Made by a program: the position numbers and the translations under genes
Notes under the pieces: model-generated
Database searches by the model: none
What the model was told of the DNA's origin: nothing
The model's input: only the letters and a program-made list of their open reading frames with translations
Shown: positions 46,046 to 56,782 of the stretch, piece after piece
Layout of the letters: every line of letters starts with the position of its first letter
Numbering within the stretch: the stretch's first letter is position 1
From: Toxorhynchites rutilus septentrionalis
Lineage: Eukaryota > Arthropoda > Insecta > Diptera > Culicidae
Reading direction: 5' to 3'
Assembly: GCF_029784135.1 (NCBI RefSeq)
Contig: NC_073746.1
Coordinates: 5,687,136-5,751,135, forward strand
DNA length: 64,000 nt

Positions 46046-47030
46046 GGGGAAAAGGGGGTAATTTGGACCACCTAAGCAAATCGCTTCATATTTCCAAACC
46101 AATACAGTCTAAATCAAAAATGTCACATTGTATACCGAGCTAAACTTGTTTTCTTTCAATAGATAATGTTTAATTATTATATCAAGCATCAAACTACCCA
46201 ATATATCATAAAATAAAAGAGATGATTTTTGGACATTAAAATTTAATGTGTGGTGATTTGGACCATCTGTTAGGTGGATTGATCCAGTGTGAGTTTCAGG
46301 GAAAAAACATACTTATGTTTATGTAAAGTATTTTGGGATAATGTTACAATCAGTAACCGTTTTTGGGAGGTGTCTTGGCCAGATTCCAGACCAGAAAAAT
46401 TGGATTTACACCATCTCGAATTCTGCATGAATCTTTTCACTGTTGTTCGAGCATTTTCAAACACTTTCGTTGCTTGGTCAAAGAAAATCCTTTCTTGATG
46501 GCCTGAGTTGCTCTTTCAAGCTCGTTCTTCTTTCAACGTTGTCTGCCCATCCTCTTTTTGTAATTCCGTGACATCTGCAAACAATTAGATCAAAGAAAGG
46601 CCTCAAACCTGTAGGACCAACTCAACCCACAGAAACGTGTCCATGTCACCCCACACAAAATGCAAAAATTAAAATGCAATTATTTTCATTTATTGTTATC
46701 AAACTTACAGTTTCGCTGCATCAAATTGTTCCTTTTCTGTAGGTGAACAGAACTTTACTGCACAATACTCGAACAGTTTTTTTAATCAGCGGGAAAAACC
46801 TTAGAACCACATTCGGAAAACTTAAATTTTTTTACAATCAAAGTGCTTGATGTGTTCATGCTACCGTTTCCTTCCACTTGTCGACTTTTACCAAAGTTTT
46901 TTTACGTTAAGTACATACGGTTCAACAATAAAAGGAGATGATATTATAAAAAATCTAAGTTGAGCCGTACTTTTTGAGATAAAGGGGTGGTCCAAATCAC
47001 CCCGTATGTCCAACTCACCCCGTGTTACCC
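46046..47030 (-). mobile_element. Non-autonomous pogo-like element with psq helix-turn-helix, copy 2
   Basis: Inverted relative to copy 1 at 36689-37552 and closely similar end to end. The psq remnant reads RQRW-like with ELERATQAIKKGFSLTK on minus (about 46560-46480), then FENARTTVKRFM in a shifted frame. TA flanks both ends (46044-46045, 47031-47032). Confidence 0.8.
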
Positions 47031-47055
47031 TACTGCTTTGTTATGTTCAATCTAA

Positions 47056-48347
47056 AGCCGGGTTCAGACGGTGCGAGTAAGCATACGAGTCGGTCTAGTC
47101 AGTTACTGCAGTGCAGCTACTCACACCGTGTGAACACATCATGCCAGTTATTGTCATGTGTGATCCGGCGTGCGAGCTACTTCAAAGTTTTTTGAATTTA
47201 CTCGCACTTGCATGCTTCACAACGTCAAAAACAGAATTTAGCGTTCGAATCAGTGATGCCAAATGTAATGAAATGTCTCTATTTTTAAGATATTTGAAAA
47301 TATGTGAAGATATTTATAGACTTGAAAATTATTGGAAAAACAAATAAAACCCTCATAGTTTCTAAACGAAATAATTGTTATTTCGTTTTGCACGCTGGCG
47401 GGGCACGCTTTCTTTTTGAGATAGTTTTCTTGAGAATCTCTAATATAGAATCATTATCAGATCACAACTTACAAAAAAAAGTATTGTTCTAAGAAACAGA
47501 ATACATATTCGATTTAAAAAAGTACATTTTCATTCATTATTAAAATTTTTGAAGCGTATTTATTGCACCTGCAAATCGACTATCATTTTCATTTCACAAA
47601 ATAAATAAAATTTAAAAAAAAAATCTTTTAGACTACCATTTATAACATCACATCCTTTCGGAATTATCTGAGCTATGGATGTTTTCGAGATTCTAAAAAA
47701 TATCGACAACAATCCCAACGATATTCCAAAACAAAGGCACATCAATGTCATTTCTAATTTAACTCTTGCAGGTACAGCATCCCTCATGACTGTATCTTGG
47801 CGTTGTATTCGTGGAGCAATTAAATCCAACAGTTTTTTCACTTGTTCAGGTGTTATTATCAACACTGCTCTGTAATCTCGGGGATCCTCATCGTAGAGTT
47901 CCTTCAATATTGTATTTGTTGCTCCTTTTCTTTGCATCTAATTCCTGGCCCGAATCCTTTTCTCTTTCTGCTTTTTCGGATAGTACCTTCAGTTCAAAGA
48001 AATTCAGCACAAAGTATGTATTTTTAAACACGATCAGCGTTTGTTTTGCTATAAAATTGTGTGATGATACATTCAACTGAAAACCTAAGATGAAAACTGC
48101 CAATAAAGAAGTCGATTTTGGACCAATCATTTGACAAATTCGGACCTGATTGCTGTTTCTGACTATTTGATGGACATTTGAAAAGTCGCCTGGCATCCCT
48201 GGTAAACCCGTGCCGTAGTATCTAGTTTCTCGCCAGCAGCTCACACTGTGTGAACGGACAAGGCGAGTCAACCAATTGTCAAGCGAGTCCACCGGGTCAG
48301 TAGCTGCTCATTGTCAAGTCAGCTACTAGCAACGTATAAATGGGCCT
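47056..48347 (-). mobile_element. PIF/Harbinger-like non-autonomous element
   Basis: The ends AGCCGGGTTCAGACGG and, inverted, AGGCCCATTTATACG are imperfect inverted repeats. TAA flanks both sides (47053-47055, 48348-48350), the 3-bp duplication usual for PIF/Harbinger. A transposase N-terminal remnant lies inside. Confidence 0.6.
47560..47937 (-). pseudogene. PIF/Harbinger-like transposase N-terminal remnant
   Basis: The frame reads MQRKGATNTILKELYDEDPR, then ITPEQVKKLLDLIAPRIQRQ, DTVMRDAVPARVKLEMTLMC and FRISKTSIAQIIPKGCD. This order (R-x-x-PEQF/V-LL, P-I-x-R-x-DT-x-MR, LE-TL, FRIS-ST-II) is that of the helix-turn-helix region upstream of the DDE_4 catalytic domain. The catalytic half is absent; the frame ends in unrelated residues. 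The flanking TAA duplication agrees with this assignment. Confidence 0.65.
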
Positions 48348-48544
48348 TAAGGCGAAAAGATGCGAAAGTATGCGTCTTCGTCTAGCTTTACAATAAAGCT
48401 ATAGCACAGTGATGTATAACTTTGTGAGATTATGAAAGATGAACAAGATTCCTTTATTTTTTGTAAACGTCTGATAAGTATTTACTAACCAATGTTTTTA
48501 TGTTTATGTTCTGAAAATATTTGCTATAACTGTTCTTCGTGTGA

Positions 48545-48880
48545 TATCTTTCGCATGTATCACAAAACTAATTAGTTTGGCGTCCTTCGCCTTTTATATT
48601 TTTGTTTGAACAATAGAACAAAGCTCTTTACATCCACAGTGCCGCAGAACATGGAGTTTTCCATTAATCTTTTCCTCAAGCATGGATGACAACTTTTGTC
48701 TATACTGAGTATTGTTATCTATTATTCATAGTAGCACCGTTTTGGTTCGTGAATGAGTTCACAAGACGTTAAAATTCGTTTAGAAAAAAGTGTGAACGTT
48801 GCATAATTGTTGCATAAATTATAATATTAGTATACTTCTCTGCTGTGGTGACTGAAATCAGACAAACGACCGCAAAGGTT
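48545..48880 (-). repeat. Repeat family A, minus-strand copy
   Basis: From GTGATATCTTTCGCATG through GTTTGGCGTC, TTATCTATTATTCATAG and CAAACGACCGCAAAGG, the blocks mirror those of the copy at 14480-14880. Confidence 0.65.
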
Positions 48881-50002
48881 TGATACAGATTTCGATACAG
48901 ATTTTCTGAGAAAAAATACAGATAAGAAGATTTTTTGAGGCCAAAAACACAGATTTTACTATGGCAATCCTGGTGCATGCATCGATGTTTGAGTTCAACG
49001 TGGTTTGATATACGCTACAGGTGAGCTAGATCCTTTTGTATCGTACACGAAATTTACTCACATGTATAAAATAGCGTGCAGTGTGTGTGCGCGCTATTTT
49101 GCACGCTATTCACTCATTCTAACGCGAGGACCTTCATAGCATACTTGATAAATGTCTAAGTTTGTTGGTTTGAGTTCACGATGGGTGGACAATAAACCGT
49201 CCATTGATGGGGTAACTTCTTTTTTGCATCAGAAATCATGTTTTCGCTCCTCTTTATATGGACGTAAAAATAAGATTGCGTTCACGGGTATAAATTTTGT
49301 TCCAAGGGGAGTAGAAATATGGATTGAAGTTAGTTTGAATGAAGAGGCAGATTTGTATTCATTAGTCAAGTCAGTTAAAAAAACACTGGCTGGACTAGTT
49401 CACCAGTCATCCTCGCTAGTCAACGCTAGTCAATTCATTTTCTAGTCAAGTCTCTTTTTGTTGACGGCGACTGCCGAAGCAGTTCTAGTCGAAGCGATTC
49501 CGCTGAGAGTAGAGTCGCTCTTCATTCTTCACCTTCGAAGATTTCGGGCCCTGGTCAAGAGAATTCGATTTAATGGAAGCATTACACATGTGCGGACCGG
49601 AGAGCTATTATGACAGTTCTCATATCCAATTAGCAAAAGATTAACAGGGATACCAGTATATTTTTTACTGATAATTTTCATTCTAATAAAGTAAAAAGTA
49701 CAAATATCTGGAGAAATCAGAGTCATTTCTGAAAAATAGGCAAAATTGATTGTCCGTAACATAAATGCATTAGTTGTTCCTTATTGACGATAGATAAGCA
49801 AACAAATAAGCAGACCAAGTCTATGGGAAATGGGAACACTTCCAATTTTCATTAATTTGAACCATTTATGGATTGTGGATTCATAATGTTTAGCATATAA
49901 AAAAAAATAGAATATTTCCGATTCAGTTGATATGCAAATCATCAAAAGCAAAAAAGCAAAAAAAAAGTTACCTGTTTTTAGGATTTGCTGATAGAAGTAG
50001 TT
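48881..50002. other. No gene seen
   Basis: Repeated GATACAGATTT-like motifs occur at 48890-48960 and CTAGTCAA-like motifs at 49368-49450. No protein domain was recognised in the open frames. Confidence 0.4.
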
Positions 50003-50400
50003 CTACGTAAAAAAATCCAGAGTACCAAAAAAGGCAACACAAAGTGATTTTGTTGCGTAATAATGATCCATCACATACTCCGGGGTGGTTATTGTTTTAG
50101 GTATATTTTCCATTTTTTGAGTAGACGAATAATGCGTTACATGAGCAAATTTATAACACATGCGAATTGGGGCTGTTTTCGTATCAACAAGTTCTTCCGC
50201 ACAGTAACTCGATGTTGATAATTCCTTAATATTTTCCTTCGTTGATCGTATTGTTTTCACATATTCACGTTGGAGAGCCTTCGAGCCTTAGCTTCTTCGT
50301 TGGCCGAGGCATTTTGATTGAATGTAATACTTTTCCGTTTACTATTTTTGAAAGCATAGGCAGCCGTGGCAGTGTTCCGAGCTCTGCAATACAACTTTCT
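50003..50400 (-). pseudogene. Unrecognised coding relic
   Basis: Reading minus from about 50381 gives RARNTATAAYAFKNSKRKSI and onward to AKARRL; a shift near 50280 leads into REYVKTIRSTKENIKELSTS, then AEELVDTKTAPIRMCYKFAH to a stop at 50003. Charged, low-repeat composition over two joined frames suggests a decayed protein. I do not recognise the family. It ends beside a SINE. Confidence 0.35.
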
Positions 50401-50417
50401 TAACCAATGTTAAAGTT

Positions 50418-50576
50418 TTTTTTTTTTTTTTTTTATCTGTATTATAGTGATTTTCAACTCATTTGGCTGGTTCGTCACTTTTACTTCCATTTTGGAAGAA
50501 TGTCGGGAGTGAGAATTGAACTCGTGACCTTCAGCGTGAGAGGCATGGATGTTACCACTACGCCAGATCGCCTCCC
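50418..50576 (-). mobile_element. tRNA-derived SINE, full length, 11-bp target duplication
   Basis: On minus: head with TAGTGGTAACATC (A box) and GGTCACGAGTTCAATTC (B box), a middle segment (CTTCCAAAATGGAAG, itself a small hairpin), then GTGACGAACCAGCCAAATGA, GTTGAAAATCACTATAATAC and a run of A. ATGTTAAAGTT flanks both sides (50407-50417, 50577-50587). It is the reference copy for the shortened or tail-only copies at 2999, 35663 and 57257. Confidence 0.93.
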
Positions 50577-50699
50577 ATGTTAAAGTTGCTGAAACTTACA
50601 TTACAGACACATTACACGTAAGAATAATAATTGTATTGATATCAACACAATTTTATTTTATTGATTTTCATGACATGAAACGGTATGACTCAGGAATAA

Positions 50700-51330
50700 C
50701 ATTTTATTTATTTATTTTATTTTATTTATTTTCAACTGGCTCAGCAACGTTAAGCATCAATGAGCCCTGTTTATGAAAAGGGAAAAGCCTCTGTGAGTAG
50801 AACTATGCAGATGTTCTTTCTCAAAAAGGCATGAAAACCCTATATTATTGGTAAATAATAAAAATATTCATAACAAAAAATTAAAAGTTGGAGATGTAAA
50901 CGATAATTAAAAATAACAGGAAAAATACACACATACTCATACTTGAAAGTGTATGGAGTTGAGGAAATAATATATCAACGAAATAGCATCGAGATTACGT
51001 GTAGCCAGAACGTCGCGGATTTAAACATTGGGTGTCATTCCCTTTTCGCAAAAAAAATCTATTAAAGATAACCTGTTATTTTGAAATTCAGAGCAATACC
51101 ACACAATGTGATCAATATCGTGATAACCTATATCACGAATACATAGGTCACTAATATTATTTAAAAAAAGATGTGCATTCGAGCAATAATGATTAGACAT
51201 GAGTCTGCACACTACCCGTATGACATCACGAGAATAATTATATCTTTTGAACCATGATATGAGCGAAATTTTAGGAATGATAGAATACAGCCATCGACCT
51301 TTATCACTGCCAGGAACAACATTTTATTGA
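50700..51330 (-). pseudogene. 3' end of a non-LTR retrotransposon ORF2 (C-terminal zinc region)
   Basis: The minus strand reads FKRYNYSRDVIRVVCRLMSN, then NAHLFLNNI, IGYHDIDHIVWYCSEF and RDVLATRNLDAISL in a second frame. This is the C-terminal part of I/Jockey-type ORF2 proteins, where a Cys-His cluster precedes HIVW-C. Here the usual CxC before the histidine is partly changed (LCIRD). An A/T-rich tail of TTTATTTATTTTATTTTATT type lies at 50700-50735, the 3' end. A stop/frameshift near 51020 and loss of everything upstream make it a dead fragment. Confidence 0.65.
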
Positions 51331-51913
51331 GTGGTTTTTAGAGCTGTTTCGATGATGTTGTTTGGCATCAGTGTCGAAAAAAGAACGATGCTATCACGAA
51401 TACAAACAAAACAATTGCGGAAAATTGAAAAATGAAAATTTGATTTTCAGAGCACTAGCTCGAGTTTTCCGACGTTTTTCACTATATAGTGCGACAGCAG
51501 ATGAAAATTTAAAATCTTGTGAGTAATCGATTAGAGTTTGGTTGATATTACTTGATGGAAAGTGTGCGAAAACGATCACTTTCTTCACGATGTTTCACAA
51601 AATTATTGTTTCTCGGGCGAGGGACGAGGGAGGAAAATGAAATAAATGAACGCCATTGTGGCAGCCGTTTGTGGCATCCTTCCACCTTCACCTTAAAAAT
51701 CACTGCTCACCTATGCTAACTCAGGAAGGCGCGAGTCTAGTTGTTACAAGGTACATGACAGTGCTTAGCTCGACCATCATATTTGCGGTACCAACAGATT
51801 ATTGATTCTATTTCTGCGGTCATGGGTATCGATGACAAGCGGCTTCAGGATCCACTGGGTTTGTCTCCTCTAGTACACGAATTTCGGCCATAATCGCATC
51901 CATTTCTACATTG

Positions 51914-52206
51914 TCTTGTTCTCCTTGAATGGCGTTAACGTTCCTTTGCTGGAACTTTTGCCGTCCCAACGTATGCATAAACTTGCGTTATTTATTAATA
52001 CTTAGTCGAGATTTCTTAAGCCAAATATTACGCCTTGAATGTTTTCCGAGGGCAAGCTCTAGAATACGCGTGACCACAGTGCAAGTCGAAGGAAATTTCT
52101 TTGACGAAAAATTCCCCGGCCAGAACGGGAAATCGAACCCACACACCCGGCATGATAATGTGAGACGCTAACCACTCGGCCACGAGTACACATTAAGTGA
52201 AATGAA
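51914..52206 (-). mobile_element. Feilai-like tRNA-headed SINE, 10-bp flanking repeat
   Basis: On minus the head reads GTGGCCGAGTGGTTAGCG (A box region, Ser/Leu tRNA-like) and GGGTTCGATTTCCCG (B box), then AAATTTCCTTCGACTTGCAC and GTCACGCGTATTCTAGAGCT. It ends in a non-poly-A segment. TTCTACATTG occurs at 51904-51913 and 52207-52216, a probable target duplication. From memory this resembles the Feilai family of Aedes; only a database search could confirm it. Confidence 0.8.
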
Positions 52207-52219
52207 TTCTACATTGAGA

Positions 52220-54560
52220 CTGTTGAAATAATGCCTGGAGCCGATTTACTGATATTACACCTGAAAAATGTGACACAACTTAATTAGAAGTACAGTTACA
52301 TGATCGATCTAGAGAAGGATACTCGATATTTCTTCAATGCGTTGCTGTCGGGCGACAATGTCTTCCATGCTACCTAGCATGATGTTTACATTGTTAGGGG
52401 TCTGCAGGGGATATCCAAAAACCACTTTTACTACAACTCGAACAACCACAAGTAAGAGTGTGCTTTATTCAAATGGACCAGTTAGGCTCCACTGAACACT
52501 AAGGTTCCGAACAAACATCGATTCCTTATAAAATGATTCGCATGACAATATTGAAATTTATCCAATGAATGATCATTCTAAGCTACCGATAGCCGAGGAT
52601 CATCGATTCACACCATAATCCTCAAGAGGATTTTTTGTCACATCTGATCGTTGAAGCGATGGTAATAAGCGCCCCCCCGCAAATTAAAATTGTAATCTTC
52701 ATTTGCCGACAAACAGATTTTTATGGCACTTAAACTATTTCTTCGCTCTAGGCAGCGGTACCACGGTACAACGGAAATAGGCAATCATACACACTTAAAT
52801 GGCACTATCGCGACCCCTCGTCGTGTTTGTACAACCCGATCTGCGCCTCACCGTGGCCATTGGCCAAAATGCCAAATTGAGCCATTGAGGTTCTCTATGT
52901 GGAAGCTAGCTGGAGCAGAAAAGGAAAACACACACGGCGTATTTGTGTCTTCGCCGAAGCGGAAAGTGTTGGCCGCTCAATGGCAAGGGGGCAGAATGAA
53001 AACAGTGAAACCAGAACCGAACATGATCCATTTTGGACGACTGCTCGTATACTAATAATCTAATTAATAAAGAATGAATTTTATGAGCTGTTTTTAGAAG
53101 AGGCTCTTGCTCCGTCGGAATGCTGATAAGAAACCGCTGAAAGACTTTTGGCTACCGCGACATGGAATCTCCAGCTGTGCCGCGAAAGTACTCTGAAGTG
53201 TTTACGGTAGCATGGCTTTTTTTTCCGTAAAAGCCTAGGGATGTTCATTATTTTCCTCGAGACTCTCTGGTTTGCTCCACGCGCAGTTGAGTGGCAAAAC
53301 AGGTTCCCGATGCAAACATGTTCCCTCGTTAACATGACCACAACAACCACTGCTTGCGGAGAAAATACCCGCAGAGATAATTATTACTATTTGCTATCAC
53401 AACAGCAAACATTGTTTCAAGTCTTATTTAATTAAATTGTAGCTCCGACCGCACTGTTCGAATTCAACCGCACCATCGATCGAGCTGGAATCGTATTAAT
53501 TGCTTCTCCGTCATGTGAAACCACACTGACAAACCAGAAGCTCACCGTCGCGATCCGATAGATAAGTGATCAATGAACTTGTATTGTGGTTTTTCATGTG
53601 ATACATCTGTTTGACAGGTTATGATCATTGTTTTGAATACAAGGCTTGCGCATCGTTATAAAACTTGTGGATTCTATGGAGCATTAATTGTAGCATTATT
53701 TTGGTTTCATTTTAGGCTATTTTTTCTCTTTTTCCAGTCGTCTAACTTCTCACATTATCACCCCTAGCCGGGATCCCGAGCAGCTCGGGCGCTGAAAGTC
53801 TTGCCGATGGTGGTGGTGCGATTGAATTAAATTATAGATAAGATTTAATTCCACTCCACTTTTGCCGGAATCGCTCAATATGCCGACCAGCCGCGGGAAA
53901 GGCAACAACCACTTGCAGTGACTCTCCGACGACGACAGCGACCACAATATGAATGAGACAAAAGTAGACAGGCATTTTCTTACATCAACGGTCGGTATAA
54001 ATATTTAGCCTAATTAGTTGTTTCTGTTAAATGTTTTGGTATAAATATTTCATCCGATTTCAATGGGTTCAATAGTGGCGCCGAAAACTCGCGCCGGGGT
54101 CCAATGGCGAACGGTTTGCACTCTCAGCGGGATCCGAACCGAAAAGACTTTGAAGTGTATATTAGGTGCGAACTAGAAACCGCCTCACTGATGGACACAC
54201 CGACGTAACTGAGTCATTGAGCCGCCAGACAAACAATTTATGCAGGTTACAAATATTTTTAGCCATTCCGGTGATGTTGGGTTGCGGTTGCGTAAATGAA
54301 TAATTCGACTCGGAAAAAGTTTATATTTCGGCAGTAGGCCTAACGGTATTTGTTACTACTATTAAAAACAATAAATTGTTTTGGTTAAGAAGATACATAT
54401 ATTTTATTTCCGAAGTTAACATAGATGAACTTCCCGTTGAATGTCATTTTTTGGCAATTGCGGAACGAGTTTTGGAGGTTACACCAATCCGTGCGGATAT
54501 CGATTTCAATCTACGGTGCAAGGAAATGAGTTGCAACCAACAACGGTAACTGAGCACATA
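52220..54560. other. Intergenic DNA, no gene seen
   Basis: Mixed composition, short open frames on both strands and no recognisable domain. Two TATAAATATTT motifs occur at 53997 and 54041, about 45 bases apart, without a following gene. This is the longest stretch of the window with no visible repeat. Confidence 0.4.
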
Positions 54561-54575
54561 TAACTTTACACTCTG

Positions 54576-55120
54576 TCCAACTTCTATAAGAACACCCCGA
54601 TTCTATGTCGTTGCAACACAAACAGGTAGAATTTCAACAAGATACATTCATACATTGTTGAATGCTTAGAATAAAGTATATTTAACGTCAATTTCGTTCA
54701 AAAGAGTTGTTTGTTTATTTATTGTGCTTAAATATGATAATTTCAGCTGTCCAGTTTCTATAAGACCACTTCAAAATTCATAAGGATTATCAATGAAATA
54801 TTCAAAACGATCGGCTGATTTACATGTCAATAATTGGCAACCTTGTCATTTCGGCTCATAACCTGGAGAATTCGTGTTGGAATACTATTTACCAAATTCT
54901 ACTGAACGATTTTTCTCGATATTTTTCCATGTTTCCGAAATTGCGACCTTGGGCTCTTCAATCTTGGTGTACCGTTTTCCCTCAGTGTAGATTCTGCGTA
55001 CAAGGATCCTCCTGAGATTTTCAACAGTGAACCGACGATTTGCAAGGTTTAAATCGGTCTCACATTTGCTCTTCCGAGTACTGACGTTTGTTCCCGTCTT
55101 CCTCCTTTGACCAACGGATA
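54576..55120 (-). pseudogene. Possible Tc1-like relic
   Basis: CTGTCCAACTTCTATAAGAA (54576) and CTGTCCAGTTTCTATAAGAC (54750) look like Tc1-type end motifs, both in the same orientation. On minus, 55110-54890 gives RRKTGTNVSTRK, NRRFTVENLRRIL and a Lys/Arg-rich run, loosely like the helix-turn-helix and linker of a Tc1 transposase. No catalytic motif was found. Weak. Confidence 0.3.
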
Positions 55121-55784
55121 GTTTACCACATTCGATCCGATGTAGATAGACATCTCGGGGCCACAATCCAGTGAAAACATGAATCGTGAAACAAACTTCT
55201 CAGCAGACAACGATGGCTCAACCAAATGAGCTTCTCCAACCGACTCCGTGCGGGAATCATTTTTCTTCAACATGCTTTTCACTTTGCTGTATATGCTCGA
55301 CAGCATATCCTTATTGTTCGATCGATCCGAAACAATCGTTTCATTACAGGAATTTTCTTCTTTGGAGATCACTACCACAGGGGGATGGTTTTACTTGGCT
55401 CAACTATACTAATAGCTTCCCACATTTTTTTTCACTACGATATGTTCATTTTCGAACGTCACTTCTTGTACCGCATTATGCTGATTCATATTTTTTTCGA
55501 TTTTTTTCTTCTTTCACTACAATATCTGTCCTCGCACATTTTCTGAACTAGGGATCCTTTCCGATTCCCAGATTATCTTCAGGGAAAGCAACGCTTTGTA
55601 AACACCACGATGGGTGGGCTGCTGTCCCCACCGCTGTCACCACTTTGCACCGACCGTCTTCGGCACTGGCTTGATACAAAATCATGGACCTTTCGGAGGA
55701 AAAATTGAACGCGCCCGGCGCGGTAGAAATCCTGAGTACTAATCCCCGAGCTTGACTGCCTCGAATGCTTTTATTATTCGTCAT
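55049..55784 (-). other. Unrecognised open frames, possibly one decayed protein
   Basis: Minus-strand frames 55784-55548 (RGSQARGLVLRISTAPGAFN) and 55378-55049 (VVISKEENSCNETIVSDRSN) are joined by readable sequence in shifted frames (KCARTDIVVKEEKNRKKYES; EVTFENEHIVVKKNVGSY). The charged, non-repetitive content looks protein-like, but I find no family and no start or splice evidence. Confidence 0.25.
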
Positions 55785-55984
55785 GTTTACAATTCTTGTT
55801 TTCTTATTTACTAATACAAAATTTGGCGCGCGCTTCCTCGTGCTGACTCTGCACGCGATTGTGTAAAGAGCAACACAATTAAACTAGGGCAAATTTAGCA
55901 TACGCGGAAACAAAAATTAACAACAGGGCCGTACATCTCCAAGGTGGATGTACTTTTGTAAATTGACAACAACGCGCGTGTTAA

Positions 55985-56775
55985 AATGAAATATGGAAAA
56001 ATGGAGCGAAGCATTCTCCAAGCGTCTCTATAATGATGTCTGAAGCGATTAGAGCCGCTTCAACAGGATTCAAATCTGGAGAGTGAGTCGACCAGTCCAA
56101 AAAATAAAATTTTTGGTCGTTAATCCATTGCTTAGTTTCCTTGCTGATATGAATAGTAGCATTGTTTTGCTGGAATGTGATTTTTTTCTGACGATATCCA
56201 CGCAAAAACGGTAGGAGAGAGGATTCCAGAACATGTATGTAATTCTTGAATGATATGAAAGCTGTCTTGAGCTTTCCGGTTGTACAGAATCCCGCCCAAA
56301 CCATGCACGAGCCTCCACCAAAAATCCTGGTTGAAAAATACTGTTCCTTCTTCCGTAAACCACGCCAGGTCCCGTTGAAACCATCAAGACCCTTCTAATT
56401 GAACTTTTTTCGTCAGTGAAGATAACGTATACATTGAAGAACTTTTCGTTATGGTATATAGCAAATATGTTCTTTTGGAAGAATTCTTTGTCATAACATA
56501 CCTTGTCCCACCGTCGGTTCATGTGAGCTTTGGCAAAACTCAGACGTCTTCCGATGTGAGATGGTGTAAGATGAGGAGCTTTAACATTTTAAAGCCTCTT
56601 TATGTGAGGATTTTTTACCAAAACTTGACGAATTGTCACCCGTGTAACATTTAAATTGAAATATTGCTTTATTTGCACAAGCGAGGTATTCGAACCTGTT
56701 CTGACTAATTCTCGCTTATCCCGGTCAGAGAGCTTCGATTTACGTGGAGCTCTCTTCTTTTTACCGTATCCTTGT
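55985..56775 (-). pseudogene. Tc1-like transposase relic
   Basis: From 56775 on minus: RAPRKSKLSDRDKRELVRTG, FNLNVTRVTIRQVLVKNPHI and AHMNRRWDKV form the usual DNA-binding half and linker. VIFTDEK holds the first catalytic Asp. After frameshifts come MVWAGFCTTGKLKTAFI, then FQQNNATIHIS, where the second Asp position is Asn, and DWSTHSPDLNPVE with the final Glu. The expected C-terminus is replaced by unrelated residues. A stop near 56606 and several shifts kill it. Its 5' side abuts the non-LTR relic at 56783. Confidence 0.8.
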
Positions 56776-56782
56776 CAGTATT

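Noticed and set aside
52126..52195. tRNA-Ser or tRNA-Leu gene on the minus strand
   Set aside because: Only the promoter boxes are tRNA-like; the sequence runs on into a SINE body shared with 63525-63650.
52723..53055. 110-residue plus-strand frame
   Set aside because: No recognisable domain and no supporting context; kept as intergenic.
55186..55551. Two plus-strand frames of 106-121 residues
   Set aside because: They lie antisense to the unknown minus-strand relic, overlap one another and show only hydrophobic, Phe/Ser-rich text.
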